Below, piece by piece: positions 17,500-25,467 of a stretch of 64,000 nt of DNA. Location: contig JBJEJH010000057.1 of assembly GCA_051877855.1 (NCBI GenBank), forward strand, positions 1-64,000, read 5' to 3'. The notes below the pieces were generated by a model that did no database searches, was not told the origin of the DNA, and saw only the letters and a list, made by a program, of their open reading frames with translations. The first letter of the stretch is position 1. Each line of letters begins with the position of its first letter. The DNA comes from MGBC120314 sp051877855 (GTDB lineage: Bacteria > Bacillota > Clostridia > Lachnospirales > Lachnospiraceae). The position numbers and the translations under genes are program-made.

Positions 17500-18432
17500 T
17501 CATACCTCCTTCCCTTGCGGTATATAATCGGAACCCTGATGGATGTCATATTGATCCAGGGATTTTTTCAATGTGTTGAGTACATATTTTTTGTTGGAAC
17601 TCCAAAGTGGAGCGATCAGTATATTCTTAGGTCCGTCTCCTGTGATACGGTGAATAATCATATCCGGAGGCAGAATTTTAAGGATGGACATGAGGATATC
17701 GATGTAGGTGTCCGGGTCGAGAACCTCGAAAACCCCCTTCATATATTCTGTGGCAAGATCCGTTCCCTTAAGAACGTGGAGTAACTGTAATTTGATTCCC
17801 TTGGCACCGCTGTTGCCAATATATCGGGCGGTCTCAAGCATCATGCCGGCATCCTCGCCGGGGAGACCGATAATCATGTGGACGATGGTCTCGATATGTG
17901 CCGCATTAAGTCTTTGCATGGCGCCGTCAAATACACGAAGATCATAGCCTCTTCGGATATATTGTGCGGTCACCGGGTGAATGGTCTGCAATCCAAGCTC
18001 CACCCATACCGGCTTGATCTGATTCAATTCGGCAAGCAATTCAATGACGGACGGAGAGAGACAGTCCGGACGGGTGGCAATGGATAAACATACAATGTCC
18101 GGATGGTTCATTGCTTCCGTAAAAATCTGTCGAAGATATTCTACCGGGGCATAGGTGTTGGTAAACGCCTGAAAATATGCAATGTAACTGTGTCCGGAAT
18201 ACTTGGAAGAAAGTAGTTTCTTTCCATTTTCAATCTGTTCGGTAATGGATTGCCCGGGATTTCCCGCAAAGTCCCCAGAGCCACCCTCAGAACAGAAGAT
18301 ACACCCCCTAGACCCAAGAGAGCCGTCCCGGTTGGGACAGCTCATGTTTCCGTTTAATGCAATTTTATAAGTCTTTGTACCGAATTTCTCCAGTAAATAC
18401 TGATTCAGTGATCGATAATGTTCCATGTTCAT
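17500..18432 (-). CDS. TIGR01212 family radical SAM protein (YhcC-like)
   Basis: A 310-residue radical SAM protein. The cluster motif is an elongated one, CPNRDGSLGSRGCIFC (Cys-x9-Cys-x2-Cys), as in the YhcC/TIGR01212 group, followed by GGSGDFAG. Further hallmarks are FQAFTNTYAPVEYLR and WVELGLQTIHP. The reaction is not known with certainty; related proteins modify tRNA or other substrates with SAM-derived radicals. Two ATGs (18432 and 18426) lie at the start. It is in a minus-strand pair with DUF4364 and 27 bp downstream of the malic enzyme gene. Confidence 0.85.
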   Translation of the reverse strand: MNMEHYRSLNQYLLEKFGTKTYKIALNGNMSCPNRDGSLGSRGCIFCSEGGSGDFAGNPGQSITEQIENGKKLLSSKYSGHSYIAYFQAFTNTYAPVEYLRQIFTEAMNHPDIVCLSIATRPDCLSPSVIELLAELNQIKPVWVELGLQTIHPVTAQYIRRGYDLRVFDGAMQRLNAAHIETIVHMIIGLPGEDAGMMLETARYIGNSGAKGIKLQLLHVLKGTDLATEYMKGVFEVLDPDTYIDILMSILKILPPDMIIHRITGDGPKNILIAPLWSSNKKYVLNTLKKSLDQYDIHQGSDYIPQGKEV

Positions 18433-18459
18433 TCATTCTTGGTTAAAATGTCCCTAAGT

Positions 18460-19620
18460 TTAGCGGCGAATATGATCCTTAACGGCCTGAGCAACAACAT
18501 CAGCCACTCTTGGATCAAATGCCATTGGAAGAATGTTGGTGTCGCTTACTTCGTCATCCGGGATGAGACCTGCAATGGCGTTGGCTGCAGCTAACTTCAT
18601 TTCTTCCGTAATCTGTGTGGCGCGGCCTTCTAAAGCACCACGGAAGATACCCGGGAATGCAACAACGTTGTTTACCTGGTTCGGGAAATCACTTCGTCCG
18701 GTACCAACGACTCTGGCTCCTGCAGCTTTGGCAACATCCGGCATAATTTCAGGAACCGGGTTAGCCATTGCAAAGAGGATGGAATCCTTATTCATGCTCT
18801 TAACCATATCTGCAGATACGATATTAGGAGCGGATACACCGATGAAGATATCTGCCCCCACTAATGCGTCAGCAAGAGAACCTTCTCTCTGTTCTAAGTT
18901 GGTGATCTTGACCATTTCCTGCTGCATCCAGTTGAGGCCTTCCGTTTTAGCAGATAACATACCAACCTTATCACACATTGTAATATGCTTAAATCCATAA
19001 GTTAAAAGAAGTTTGGTAATAGCAATGCCCGCAGAACCTGCACCGTTGACAACAACCTTGCAGTCTTCCTTCTTCTTGCCGGTCACCTTAAGTCCGTTGA
19101 TGATACCTGCAAGAACCACGATGGCTGTACCATGCTGGTCATCGTGGAATACCGGAATGTCAAGAAGCTTCTTAAGGCGCTCCTCGATCTCAAAACATCT
19201 TGGTGCGGAGATATCTTCCAGATTAATTCCACCGAAAGCAGGTGCAATATTTACAACGGTTTTGATAATTTCTTCGGTGTCCTGCGTGTCAAGACAGATT
19301 GGAAAGGCATTAACATTGCCGAATTCCTTGAATAAAACGGCCTTTCCTTCCATAACAGGCATGGCAGCGTATGCACCGATATTTCCAAGACCAAGTACCG
19401 CACTACCGTCGGATACGACGGCAACGGTGTTGGATTTGATTGTGTATTTGTAAGCAGCCTCCTTGTCCTTAGCAATTACCTTACATGGTTCGGCAACGCC
19501 CGGGGTGTATGCGAGGGCAAGATCTTCTCTGGTCTTGATTTCACATTTGGAGGTTGTCTCTAATTTTCCATTCCATTCTTCGTGGAGCATAAGAGCTTTT
19601 TCACTGTTTGTCATTTTCAT
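18460..19620 (-). CDS. Malic enzyme (oxaloacetate-decarboxylating)
   Basis: A 386-residue short-form malic enzyme converting malate to pyruvate and CO2 with reduction of NAD(P). LALAYTPGVAEPCKVI, AVVSDGSAVLGLGNIGAYAAMPVMEGKA, DDQHGTAIVVLAGI and VVNGAGSAGIAITKLLL (the dinucleotide-binding Rossmann site) are all diagnostic. It lacks the phosphotransacetylase domain of long MaeB enzymes. Coenzyme preference cannot be read with confidence. Starts at 19620 and 19614 are both possible; the GAAAGG site suits the first. Confidence 0.93.
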   Translation of the reverse strand: MKMTNSEKALMLHEEWNGKLETTSKCEIKTREDLALAYTPGVAEPCKVIAKDKEAAYKYTIKSNTVAVVSDGSAVLGLGNIGAYAAMPVMEGKAVLFKEFGNVNAFPICLDTQDTEEIIKTVVNIAPAFGGINLEDISAPRCFEIEERLKKLLDIPVFHDDQHGTAIVVLAGIINGLKVTGKKKEDCKVVVNGAGSAGIAITKLLLTYGFKHITMCDKVGMLSAKTEGLNWMQQEMVKITNLEQREGSLADALVGADIFIGVSAPNIVSADMVKSMNKDSILFAMANPVPEIMPDVAKAAGARVVGTGRSDFPNQVNNVVAFPGIFRGALEGRATQITEEMKLAAANAIAGLIPDDEVSDTNILPMAFDPRVADVVAQAVKDHIRR

Positions 19621-19778
19621 ACGACCTTTCTAAAATTGATAATGTGGCTTTTGTATATGTAGGTTCTATGTCAAACCACAAATTTAATCTTAGCATATTT
19701 TGATGGGACAGGCAATCTATAATTGTGGTATAAGTGTCTCTAATAATAAATATTTTCTTCTGAAAAAGCTTTGGATGG

Positions 19779-19806
19779 TTGCCAAAAATCAAAAAAATGA
19801 TATAAT
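19779..19806 (+). promoter_or_regulatory. Promoter of greA
   Basis: TTGCCA (19779-19784), 16-bp spacer, TATAAT (19801-19806). The start point would be near 19813, just upstream of the leader hairpin. Confidence 0.65.
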
Positions 19807-19823
19807 ATTATTAGAAACTACTA

Positions 19824-19857
19824 AAGATTCGCTGAACAACAGACGGATCTTTTTTTA
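19824..19857 (+). terminator. Terminator-like hairpin in the greA leader
   Basis: An 8-bp stem (AAGATTCG 19824-19831 with CGGATCTT 19844-19851, one G-U) and a 12-nt loop run into seven T. It lies between the greA promoter and its start codon, only 12 nt before the ATG, so it would stop transcripts early unless read through. This suggests control of greA by attenuation. Confidence 0.6.
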
Positions 19858-19869
19858 TCGGGAGTTGTT

Positions 19870-20373
19870 ATGAGAGAGAGACTTACAGAGAATGATGTAA
19901 AGAAGATTGAAGCGGAAATCGAGCATCGTAAGGTTGTGGTTCGGAAGGAAGCTATTGAGGCACTGCAGGAGGCGAGAGCCCAGGGTGACTTAAGCGAGAA
20001 TTTTGAATACTATGCGGCAAAGCGTGATAAGAACAGAAATGAAAGTCGAATCAATTATCTTGAGAAAATGCTTAAAACTGCCGAAATAATAGATGACAGT
20101 TCCAAAGATGATGAGGTGGGACTGAATAATGAAGTGGAGATTTACTTCGAGGATGACGATGAAACGGAGAAGTATAAAATCGTTACCAGCATCCGGGGTA
20201 ATTCCATCAATGGATTGATCAGTATTGAGTCACCCATTGGAAAGGCAGTCCTTGGACATAAGGTGAACGACCGTGTGTATGTGAAGGTCAATGACACGAC
20301 AGGGTACTATGTTGTGGTACGTTCCATCAATAAGAATGTGGATGATGCCAATGATTCTATTCGTCAGTACTAG
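19870..20373 (+). CDS. greA: Transcription elongation factor GreA
   Basis: A 167-residue Gre factor. The N-terminal coiled coil is clear (TENDVKKIEAEIEHRKVVVRKEAIEALQ, EARAQGDLSENFEYYAAKRD), including the acidic tip residues and the conserved GDLSEN segment, and the C-terminal FKBP-like domain contains SPIGKAVLGHKVND. It binds in the RNA polymerase secondary channel and stimulates cleavage of backtracked RNA. The start ATG has GGGAGT upstream. A terminator-like hairpin precedes it. The gene is a single-cistron unit between the divergent malic enzyme and the ABC-like gene. Confidence 0.93.
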   Translation: MRERLTENDVKKIEAEIEHRKVVVRKEAIEALQEARAQGDLSENFEYYAAKRDKNRNESRINYLEKMLKTAEIIDDSSKDDEVGLNNEVEIYFEDDDETEKYKIVTSIRGNSINGLISIESPIGKAVLGHKVNDRVYVKVNDTTGYYVVVRSINKNVDDANDSIRQY

Positions 20374-20474
20374 GAAAAATCACCAATTCACGGGCAGATT
20401 ACATAGTGGCCGCTTAATAAAATTATGAAAAAGTAACAAATTTTAAATTTTTAAAAAAGATTTGTTAATTTTGC

Positions 20475-20503
20475 TTGAATTCTTGTATAAAAAAGCGTAC
20501 AAT
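20475..20503 (+). promoter_or_regulatory. Promoter of the ABC-ATPase-like gene
   Basis: TTGAAT (20475-20480), 17-bp spacer, TACAAT (20498-20503), with a leader of about 20 nt before the ATG at 20531. Confidence 0.55.
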
Positions 20504-20530
20504 GTAGTTCACGAAAGGAAGGTGTTGCAT

Positions 20531-21151
20531 ATGCTTATTTCAGGTTTGGCTAAGATGAAGATGATGTCAAAAGTGAATAGTGGTAGTGCAGTTAAAATGG
20601 GTGAGACGAACGTGTATGCAATCCTTGGCAGTACGAAGAAGGGACCAGCTGAGTTTGCAAAGATGGCTGTTGTCAAGGAAGAGGTTAGTGAATCATCCAT
20701 TCCAATGAGAAAAGTAGTTAATATGCCGGATGATAATTATTTCCTTGGTTACATGGACTACGAAGCAGCCGGGCGCAATTTTGCAGAACTTTTTGATGAT
20801 TTTTCCGTAGATCGTTTTAATGAGATTATGGAATATCTTGAATTTGAGAAGGGTAAGAAGATTGAGGAGATGTCCTCCGTTGCTTTGCAGAAGATGAAGA
20901 TAGCGGTTACCCTGTCAAGAAATAGTAGGGTTTATATGTTAGATAATCCATTCAGTGGTATGAACTCAACTGCAAGAGAACAGATGTTGAGAGTAATCTT
21001 CTCCTGGGCGATTGCAGCCAATACAATTGCGATTCAGTGTCATAATTTGGATGAGGTTGAACAGATGATTACTTATACCGTTGAACATGGTGGAGATTTG
21101 CCGGTTATTTCGGTAACCATGGGTAAGGCCATGAATGAGAGTTTTGCATAA
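20531..21151 (+). CDS. Degenerate ABC-ATPase-like protein lacking catalytic residues
   Basis: A 206-residue protein starting at ATG 20531 with AAGGAAGG about 8 nt upstream. It lines up with ABC ATPases but the catalytic residues are altered. NVYAILGSTKKGPAEFAKM (residues 27-45) is where Walker A should be, with no GKS/T. MSSVALQKMKIAVTLSR (114-130) replaces the signature helix. VYMLDNPFSGMN (134-145) is Walker B with Asn139 instead of the catalytic Glu, and IQCHN keeps the H-loop histidine (171). It is also shorter than a normal ~230-300-residue ABC domain. It has its own promoter and terminator and no permease neighbour. A regulatory or structural role is possible; function is unknown. Confidence 0.65.
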   Translation: MLISGLAKMKMMSKVNSGSAVKMGETNVYAILGSTKKGPAEFAKMAVVKEEVSESSIPMRKVVNMPDDNYFLGYMDYEAAGRNFAELFDDFSVDRFNEIMEYLEFEKGKKIEEMSSVALQKMKIAVTLSRNSRVYMLDNPFSGMNSTAREQMLRVIFSWAIAANTIAIQCHNLDEVEQMITYTVEHGGDLPVISVTMGKAMNESFA

Positions 21152-21207
21152 GGTTTTCGTTCCTGGTTATGTTTGGTAAGATCTATGAATAGAAATGCGT
21201 AAGTGAA

Positions 21208-21244
21208 ACGAGGGTCATGAGAAGTTCTCATGGCTCTTTTTTAC
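21208..21244 (+). terminator. Terminator after the ABC-like gene
   Basis: A 7-bp perfect core stem (CATGAGA 21216-21222 with TCTCATG 21226-21232), extended by weaker pairs, runs into GCTCTTTTTT. Confidence 0.8.
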
Positions 21245-21307
21245 TCGACATCCGGTGTATATTGGTGTAACATTTGGTTATGATAAGTTGTTTTAGGGGG
21301 GACTATT

Positions 21308-22222
21308 ATGGCATTTGAAGAGTGGTTTGGAAATCCGGTTGGATTGGTGTTAAATGGCGGAGGCGGAAAGGGCGCGTATCAGATTGGTGCCTTTAAGGCG
21401 CTGCGTGAGGCAGGACTTCATGATATGGTAACAGCGGTTGCAGGAACCAGTGTGGGCGCGCTGAATATGTGCCTGTTCAACTACGATGACGGTGAGATTG
21501 GCGAAGAGATATGGTCCCATATTACCCCGGAACAATTTGTGGATCCGGAGTTTGGAATGGTTCTGGACGGCAAGGAAGGAATGGTAAGTCGCCAGGGACT
21601 GCTGGATATTATTGACGGATATATGGATCTGGATAAGATTCGTAATAATCCTCTGGCGCTTTATGCGACGGTGGCAGAGTATGACGGAGAAGAAGCGGGA
21701 AAAGGGGTGGCCCGGTATCTTAAGTTAAACGGATGCAGTAACGAGGAAATTAAGAACATTCTCCTGGCATCTTCCTGTATGCCGTTGATTTATGAACCGG
21801 TTAAGATGAATGGATTGACTTATCGGGACGGTGGACTTCTGGATAATCTTCCGATGAAGCCACTTTATGATCTTGGAATTCGTAAGTTTATTGTGGTGCT
21901 GCTTTCCAAGGATGCAAAGGTTCCTGTGGAACAGTTCCCGGGAAGTGAATTCTTAATTATTCGTCCATCGAAGGATCTGGGAGATCTGGTGACAGGAACC
22001 CTGGATTTTACGGCAAAGAATGCAAAAGTTCGCATGGATCTTGGTTATATGGATGCCTGCAGGGCAATTCGTTATTACAAAGATGAGATTACGAATATTT
22101 CAGAAATTGAAGAAATCGAAGTTCGCAGGTTTGATAATCAGCTGCGTGTCGATACCGCCATGGACAGTGCCAATGAGAATATGAATCATCTGAAGGATCT
22201 TTTGAAGAAATATGATATATAA
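21308..22222 (+). CDS. Patatin-like phospholipase family protein
   Basis: A 304-residue protein with the patatin catalytic layout: oxyanion segment LNGGGGKGAYQIGAF, nucleophile elbow AGTSVGALN (Ser of GTSVG) and the catalytic aspartate in RDGGLLDNLP. Such proteins hydrolyse acyl chains of lipids; substrate and cell location are not shown, and no signal peptide is present. The ATG at 21308 follows a GGGGGG-rich ribosome site. A 44-bp gap separates it from the kinase-fusion gene on the same strand. Confidence 0.88.
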   Translation: MAFEEWFGNPVGLVLNGGGGKGAYQIGAFKALREAGLHDMVTAVAGTSVGALNMCLFNYDDGEIGEEIWSHITPEQFVDPEFGMVLDGKEGMVSRQGLLDIIDGYMDLDKIRNNPLALYATVAEYDGEEAGKGVARYLKLNGCSNEEIKNILLASSCMPLIYEPVKMNGLTYRDGGLLDNLPMKPLYDLGIRKFIVVLLSKDAKVPVEQFPGSEFLIIRPSKDLGDLVTGTLDFTAKNAKVRMDLGYMDACRAIRYYKDEITNISEIEEIEVRRFDNQLRVDTAMDSANENMNHLKDLLKKYDI

Positions 22223-22266
22223 AATGTTTGGATTGACGTAGTTAATCTTAAAGAACAAGGTGTTAT

Positions 22267-23352
22267 ATGATTTTATTAAATGATTTAAAGTACATTATCG
22301 AAATGCAATTGCAAAAATATCCTAAAATGCAGCCACAGGATGCGGTGAAACTGGTGTATCAGCATGTGTACGGAAACGGACATATGGTAAAGGATGCTGC
22401 CTCCAGTCTGGATTTTATCAGGAAAGAATACGAGAGTATCCGGTATGCCCATCAGGGAGAGGATTTGTCCCACATTTCATTGGTGGAGAATATTGGAAAC
22501 TGGTACGCGCGTATGAATCTTCTGGCAGTGAAGGATGAGGAAGAATTGATCAGTCTTAATGATGCTTTTGTCGCATCGGCCGGTTTGGGCGGGGGAAATC
22601 AGGAGTACTTCCTTTCCCGGTTATACTTTTTACAGGAGTTGGCAGATAACGGGATGTTTGAATTTGACGGGGAGGACATGCAGGAATATCTTCGTCAATA
22701 TGAAAAAGATGGTTATCCCCTGGTCAGTCATTCGGTTCGATACAAGGAATTCTATGATCCGGCATATCGTGTCATTGATGCACGCTACATTCGTCTGTTG
22801 CCGCTGATTACAAAAATTCGAAAGATGCTTAAGGAAAAGGAACGTGTGGTTCTTGCCATTGATGGACGAGCAGCTTCGGGAAAAACAACGGCAGCAGAAC
22901 TTCTGGCACTGATATTTGACGCCTCAGTGATTCATATGGATGATTTCTTTTTACCGATGGAGAAACGAACAAGAGAACGTTTTGCAGAGCCGGGGGGAAA
23001 TATTGACTATGAACGTTTTCGTGATGAGGTGGCTCGATTCATCAAGAAGAAAGAGGATTTTTCATACCGTCGATTTGACTGTTCAATCATGAATTTCAGA
23101 GAAAAAATCGATATTCAGCAGAAACCGTTGATGATTATTGAAGGTGCTTATAGTCAGCATATCGAATATCGATCCATCTATGATCTTAAGGTATTTTTTA
23201 ATATCGATCCGATGACACAAAGAAATCAGATCTATCAGCGAGGTGGTGAGAATGCATTACAAATGTATTCAGAGACTTGGATTCCGCTGGAGGAAAAGTA
23301 CTTTGAGCACAGCGAAATTAAAGATAAGAGTGATATGGTGATAGAATTTTAA
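22267..23352 (+). CDS. Uridine kinase-like protein with an extra N-terminal domain
   Basis: A 361-residue protein in two parts. The C-terminal ~170 residues form a P-loop kinase of the uridine kinase/PRK group: AIDGRAASGKTTAAELLA (Walker A at Gly200-Thr207), IHMDDFFLP and FNIDPMTQRNQIYQRGGE. The first ~190 residues are a domain that I do not recognise, with AVKLVYQHVYGNGHMV and HSVRYKEFYDPAYRVI as its most notable blocks. The kinase part probably phosphorylates a small hydroxyl substrate; the fusion suggests substrate recognition by the N-terminal half. A very strong hairpin follows the stop. Confidence 0.75.
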   Translation: MILLNDLKYIIEMQLQKYPKMQPQDAVKLVYQHVYGNGHMVKDAASSLDFIRKEYESIRYAHQGEDLSHISLVENIGNWYARMNLLAVKDEEELISLNDAFVASAGLGGGNQEYFLSRLYFLQELADNGMFEFDGEDMQEYLRQYEKDGYPLVSHSVRYKEFYDPAYRVIDARYIRLLPLITKIRKMLKEKERVVLAIDGRAASGKTTAAELLALIFDASVIHMDDFFLPMEKRTRERFAEPGGNIDYERFRDEVARFIKKKEDFSYRRFDCSIMNFREKIDIQQKPLMIIEGAYSQHIEYRSIYDLKVFFNIDPMTQRNQIYQRGGENALQMYSETWIPLEEKYFEHSEIKDKSDMVIEF

Positions 23353-23353
23353 A

Positions 23354-23397
23354 GGGGATATAAACCTTCCCCCCAGAAGGTCTATATCCCCGATTTT
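23354..23397 (+). terminator. Hairpin terminator after the kinase-fusion gene
   Basis: GGGGATATA (23354-23362) pairs with TATATCCCC (23383-23391) and an inner AACCTTC/GAAGGT stem extends it. GATTTTG follows, so the T tract is short. Confidence 0.7.
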
Positions 23398-23450
23398 GCG
23401 TCACATCATTTCCCCCTTATGCAACGCCGGTAATATAAAGTTTTTGCTCC

Positions 23451-23570
23451 CTAGCATCGACTGCCGTTTCTTTTTGATACATTTTCTAACCCCAGTTCTT
23501 TTGCATTTTCTTTATCTTGATTCATCTTTTCAAGTAAATGAATTATTGCGATTCTATATTGTGGGTTCAT
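23451..23570 (-). CDS. Small 39-residue protein, divergent from an XRE regulator
   Basis: A short frame on the minus strand beginning at ATG 23570 with AAAGGCGG about 7 nt upstream, encoding 39 residues (starting MNPQYRIAIIHLLEKMNQ) with a helical, charged middle. The good ribosome site and its divergence from the XRE gene across a 133-bp gap with a palindrome support it as real, but there is no homology evidence. The frame continues upstream of the ATG into a hydrophobic stretch that is likely not coding. Confidence 0.4.
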   Translation of the reverse strand: MNPQYRIAIIHLLEKMNQDKENAKELGLENVSKRNGSRC

Positions 23571-23641
23571 TATATTACCGCCTTTCTTTTTGGCTGATTC
23601 TAGTCTATAATAAATGATGAAAAGAATAAACGGTTGTTTTG

Positions 23642-23665
23642 GCGAAATAAGATATCCTATTTTGC
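23642..23665. promoter_or_regulatory. Palindrome before the XRE gene (candidate operator)
   Basis: An imperfect palindrome centred on GATATC (23651-23656), with arms GCGAAATAA and CTATTTTGC matching at 7 of 9 positions. It lies 38 bp before the XRE start and between two divergent genes, a typical place for an autoregulatory site. Confidence 0.45.
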
Positions 23666-23703
23666 TTTTTGTACCGAAATAGATTATAAGGAGACTAAAT
23701 ACT

Positions 23704-24210
23704 ATGGGAAGAAAGTCTACGAAAGAAAATAAGACCATTTATCAATCCTGTCGTGAACAGTCCGAACTTACCAGGGAGGCAGCCGGTGAACAATTGGGAT
23801 TCATTTCTGCAGACCGCATTGAAAGGATTGAAAGTAAAAAATCAATTCCCCATCCGGAAGAGGTTCTGGCCATGGCGGAGTGTTATAAATCTCCGGATCT
23901 TTATAATTATTACTGTTCCCACGAATGCCCTATTGGACAGCAGTACGTTCCGGAGGTTAAGATCAAGGATTTATCCCAGATTGTTCTTGAAATGCTGGCA
24001 TCCCTCAATAATTTGAATAAGGAGAAGGATCGTCTTATTGAGATTACCGTTGATGGTGAGATTACAGAAGATGAGTACGAAGATTTTATGAAAATCAACG
24101 ATCAGTTATCCAGAATCTCTTTGGCGGTGGATTCATTAAAGCTTTGGATCCAAAGGACCATCGCTGAAGGAAAGATTGATGGTGAAGCATTGAAAAATAC
24201 ACAGAAATAG
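23704..24210 (+). CDS. XRE-like helix-turn-helix regulator
   Basis: A 168-residue protein with an N-terminal HTH (YQSCREQSELTREAAGEQLGF, ISADRIERIESKKSIPHPEE) and a C-terminal helical region, probably a dimerisation coiled coil (LNNLNKEKDRLIEITVDGEI, then YEDFMKINDQLSRI). A Cys-bearing loop YYCSHECPIGQ lies between them. It is 12 bp upstream of the dehydrogenase pair and on the same strand, so it probably controls or is co-transcribed with that pair; this is inferred. The ATG at 23704 has AAGGAG upstream. Confidence 0.75.
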   Translation: MGRKSTKENKTIYQSCREQSELTREAAGEQLGFISADRIERIESKKSIPHPEEVLAMAECYKSPDLYNYYCSHECPIGQQYVPEVKIKDLSQIVLEMLASLNNLNKEKDRLIEITVDGEITEDEYEDFMKINDQLSRISLAVDSLKLWIQRTIAEGKIDGEALKNTQK

Positions 24211-24222
24211 AGGATTTTACTT

Positions 24223-25467
24223 ATGAACCAATTGAAAAAAATCTATTGCAGAACATTTCAGTCTGCATTTAAAATCGCAATTCCGTTTCTTCCGTACCGT
24301 AAACCGAAAATCGTAAACAGCGTGAAGAAGATTCCGGGAATTGTCCAAAAACATCATTGTGATCACGTGCTTATCGTTACGGATGCAGGGATTGTGAAGC
24401 TTGGTTTGACAGAGCGGCTTCAGGAAGCATTGAAAGAGAATGGTATAGCCTATGATATCTATGATAAGACGGTTGCGAACCCGACTACGGATAATGTTGC
24501 AGAGGCGTTGGAACTGTATCAGTCCAATCATTGTAATGCAATCATTGGTTTTGGCGGCGGTTCCTCCATGGATTGTGCCAAGGCGCTTGGCGCCCGGGTG
24601 GTAAAGCCTAATCAGCCACTTTCCAAGATGGAAGGAATTCTTAAAGTGAACCGGAAACTTCCGCTATTGATTGCAATCCCTACTACGGCCGGTACCGGAA
24701 GCGAGACGACCCTTGCCGCGGTTATTACCGATGCTGTGACCCGACACAAATATGCCATCAATGATTTTCCGTTGATTCCGCGATATGCAGTATTGGATCC
24801 CAAGGTTACCTTGAGCCTTCCCCTGTTTATTACGGCTACCACAGGAATGGATGCTTTGACCCATGCGGTGGAAGCATTTATCGGAAACTCTACAACCTAC
24901 GGCACCCGGAAGGATGCATTGATGGCTGTGGAACTCATTTTTCGAAATCTTGACAGGGCTTATCAGGACGGACAGGATCTGGAAGCCCGTGAAAATATGT
25001 TAAAAGCCTCCTTCTATGCAGGGTGTGCATTTACCAAATCCTATGTGGGATATGTCCACGCAGTGGCGCACTCCCTGGGTGGCGAATACAATGTGCCCCA
25101 TGGACTTGCAAACGCTGTCTTGCTGCCATTTGTTCTGGAAGCTTATGGCCCGGTGATACATAAGAAATTACATAAGCTGGCCATTGCTGCAGGAATTGCT
25201 ACGGAAGAAACACCGGCGGATGCTGCAGCCGATGCCTTTATTCAGGCAATTCGGGATATGAAGAAACGATTCGGTATCGGTGACACCATCGATGGCATTC
25301 GCGAGGAAGATATTCCGAAACTTTCCAAATATGCAGATAAAGAAGCAAATCCTCTTTATCCGGTTCCGGTCTTAATGGATGCGGAGGAGTTGTCCGTTTT
25401 TTATAGGCTGTTAATGGGAGAGAAGGTTGATTTTAAGACGGGAAAGGTGCAGGAGGACGAACTATGA
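24223..25467 (+). CDS. Iron-containing alcohol dehydrogenase
   Basis: A 414-residue group III (iron-type) dehydrogenase. GFGGGSSMDCAKALGA binds the dinucleotide, and the metal ligands lie in TGMDALTHAVEAFIG and YVHAVAHSLGGEYNVPHG (the His residues). The N terminus has an extra basic ~30 residues. It overlaps the aldehyde dehydrogenase gene by 4 bp (ATGA at 25464), so the two act together, probably interconverting an aldehyde with its alcohol and acid. The substrate is unknown; the pair resembles those used for fatty aldehydes. It reads in line after the XRE regulator. Confidence 0.88.
   Translation: MNQLKKIYCRTFQSAFKIAIPFLPYRKPKIVNSVKKIPGIVQKHHCDHVLIVTDAGIVKLGLTERLQEALKENGIAYDIYDKTVANPTTDNVAEALELYQSNHCNAIIGFGGGSSMDCAKALGARVVKPNQPLSKMEGILKVNRKLPLLIAIPTTAGTGSETTLAAVITDAVTRHKYAINDFPLIPRYAVLDPKVTLSLPLFITATTGMDALTHAVEAFIGNSTTYGTRKDALMAVELIFRNLDRAYQDGQDLEARENMLKASFYAGCAFTKSYVGYVHAVAHSLGGEYNVPHGLANAVLLPFVLEAYGPVIHKKLHKLAIAAGIATEETPADAAADAFIQAIRDMKKRFGIGDTIDGIREEDIPKLSKYADKEANPLYPVPVLMDAEELSVFYRLLMGEKVDFKTGKVQEDEL

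Noticed and set aside
20374..20474. Terminator or RNA gene after greA
   Set aside because: The stretch is AT-rich with no convincing stem or T tract and no RNA gene pattern.
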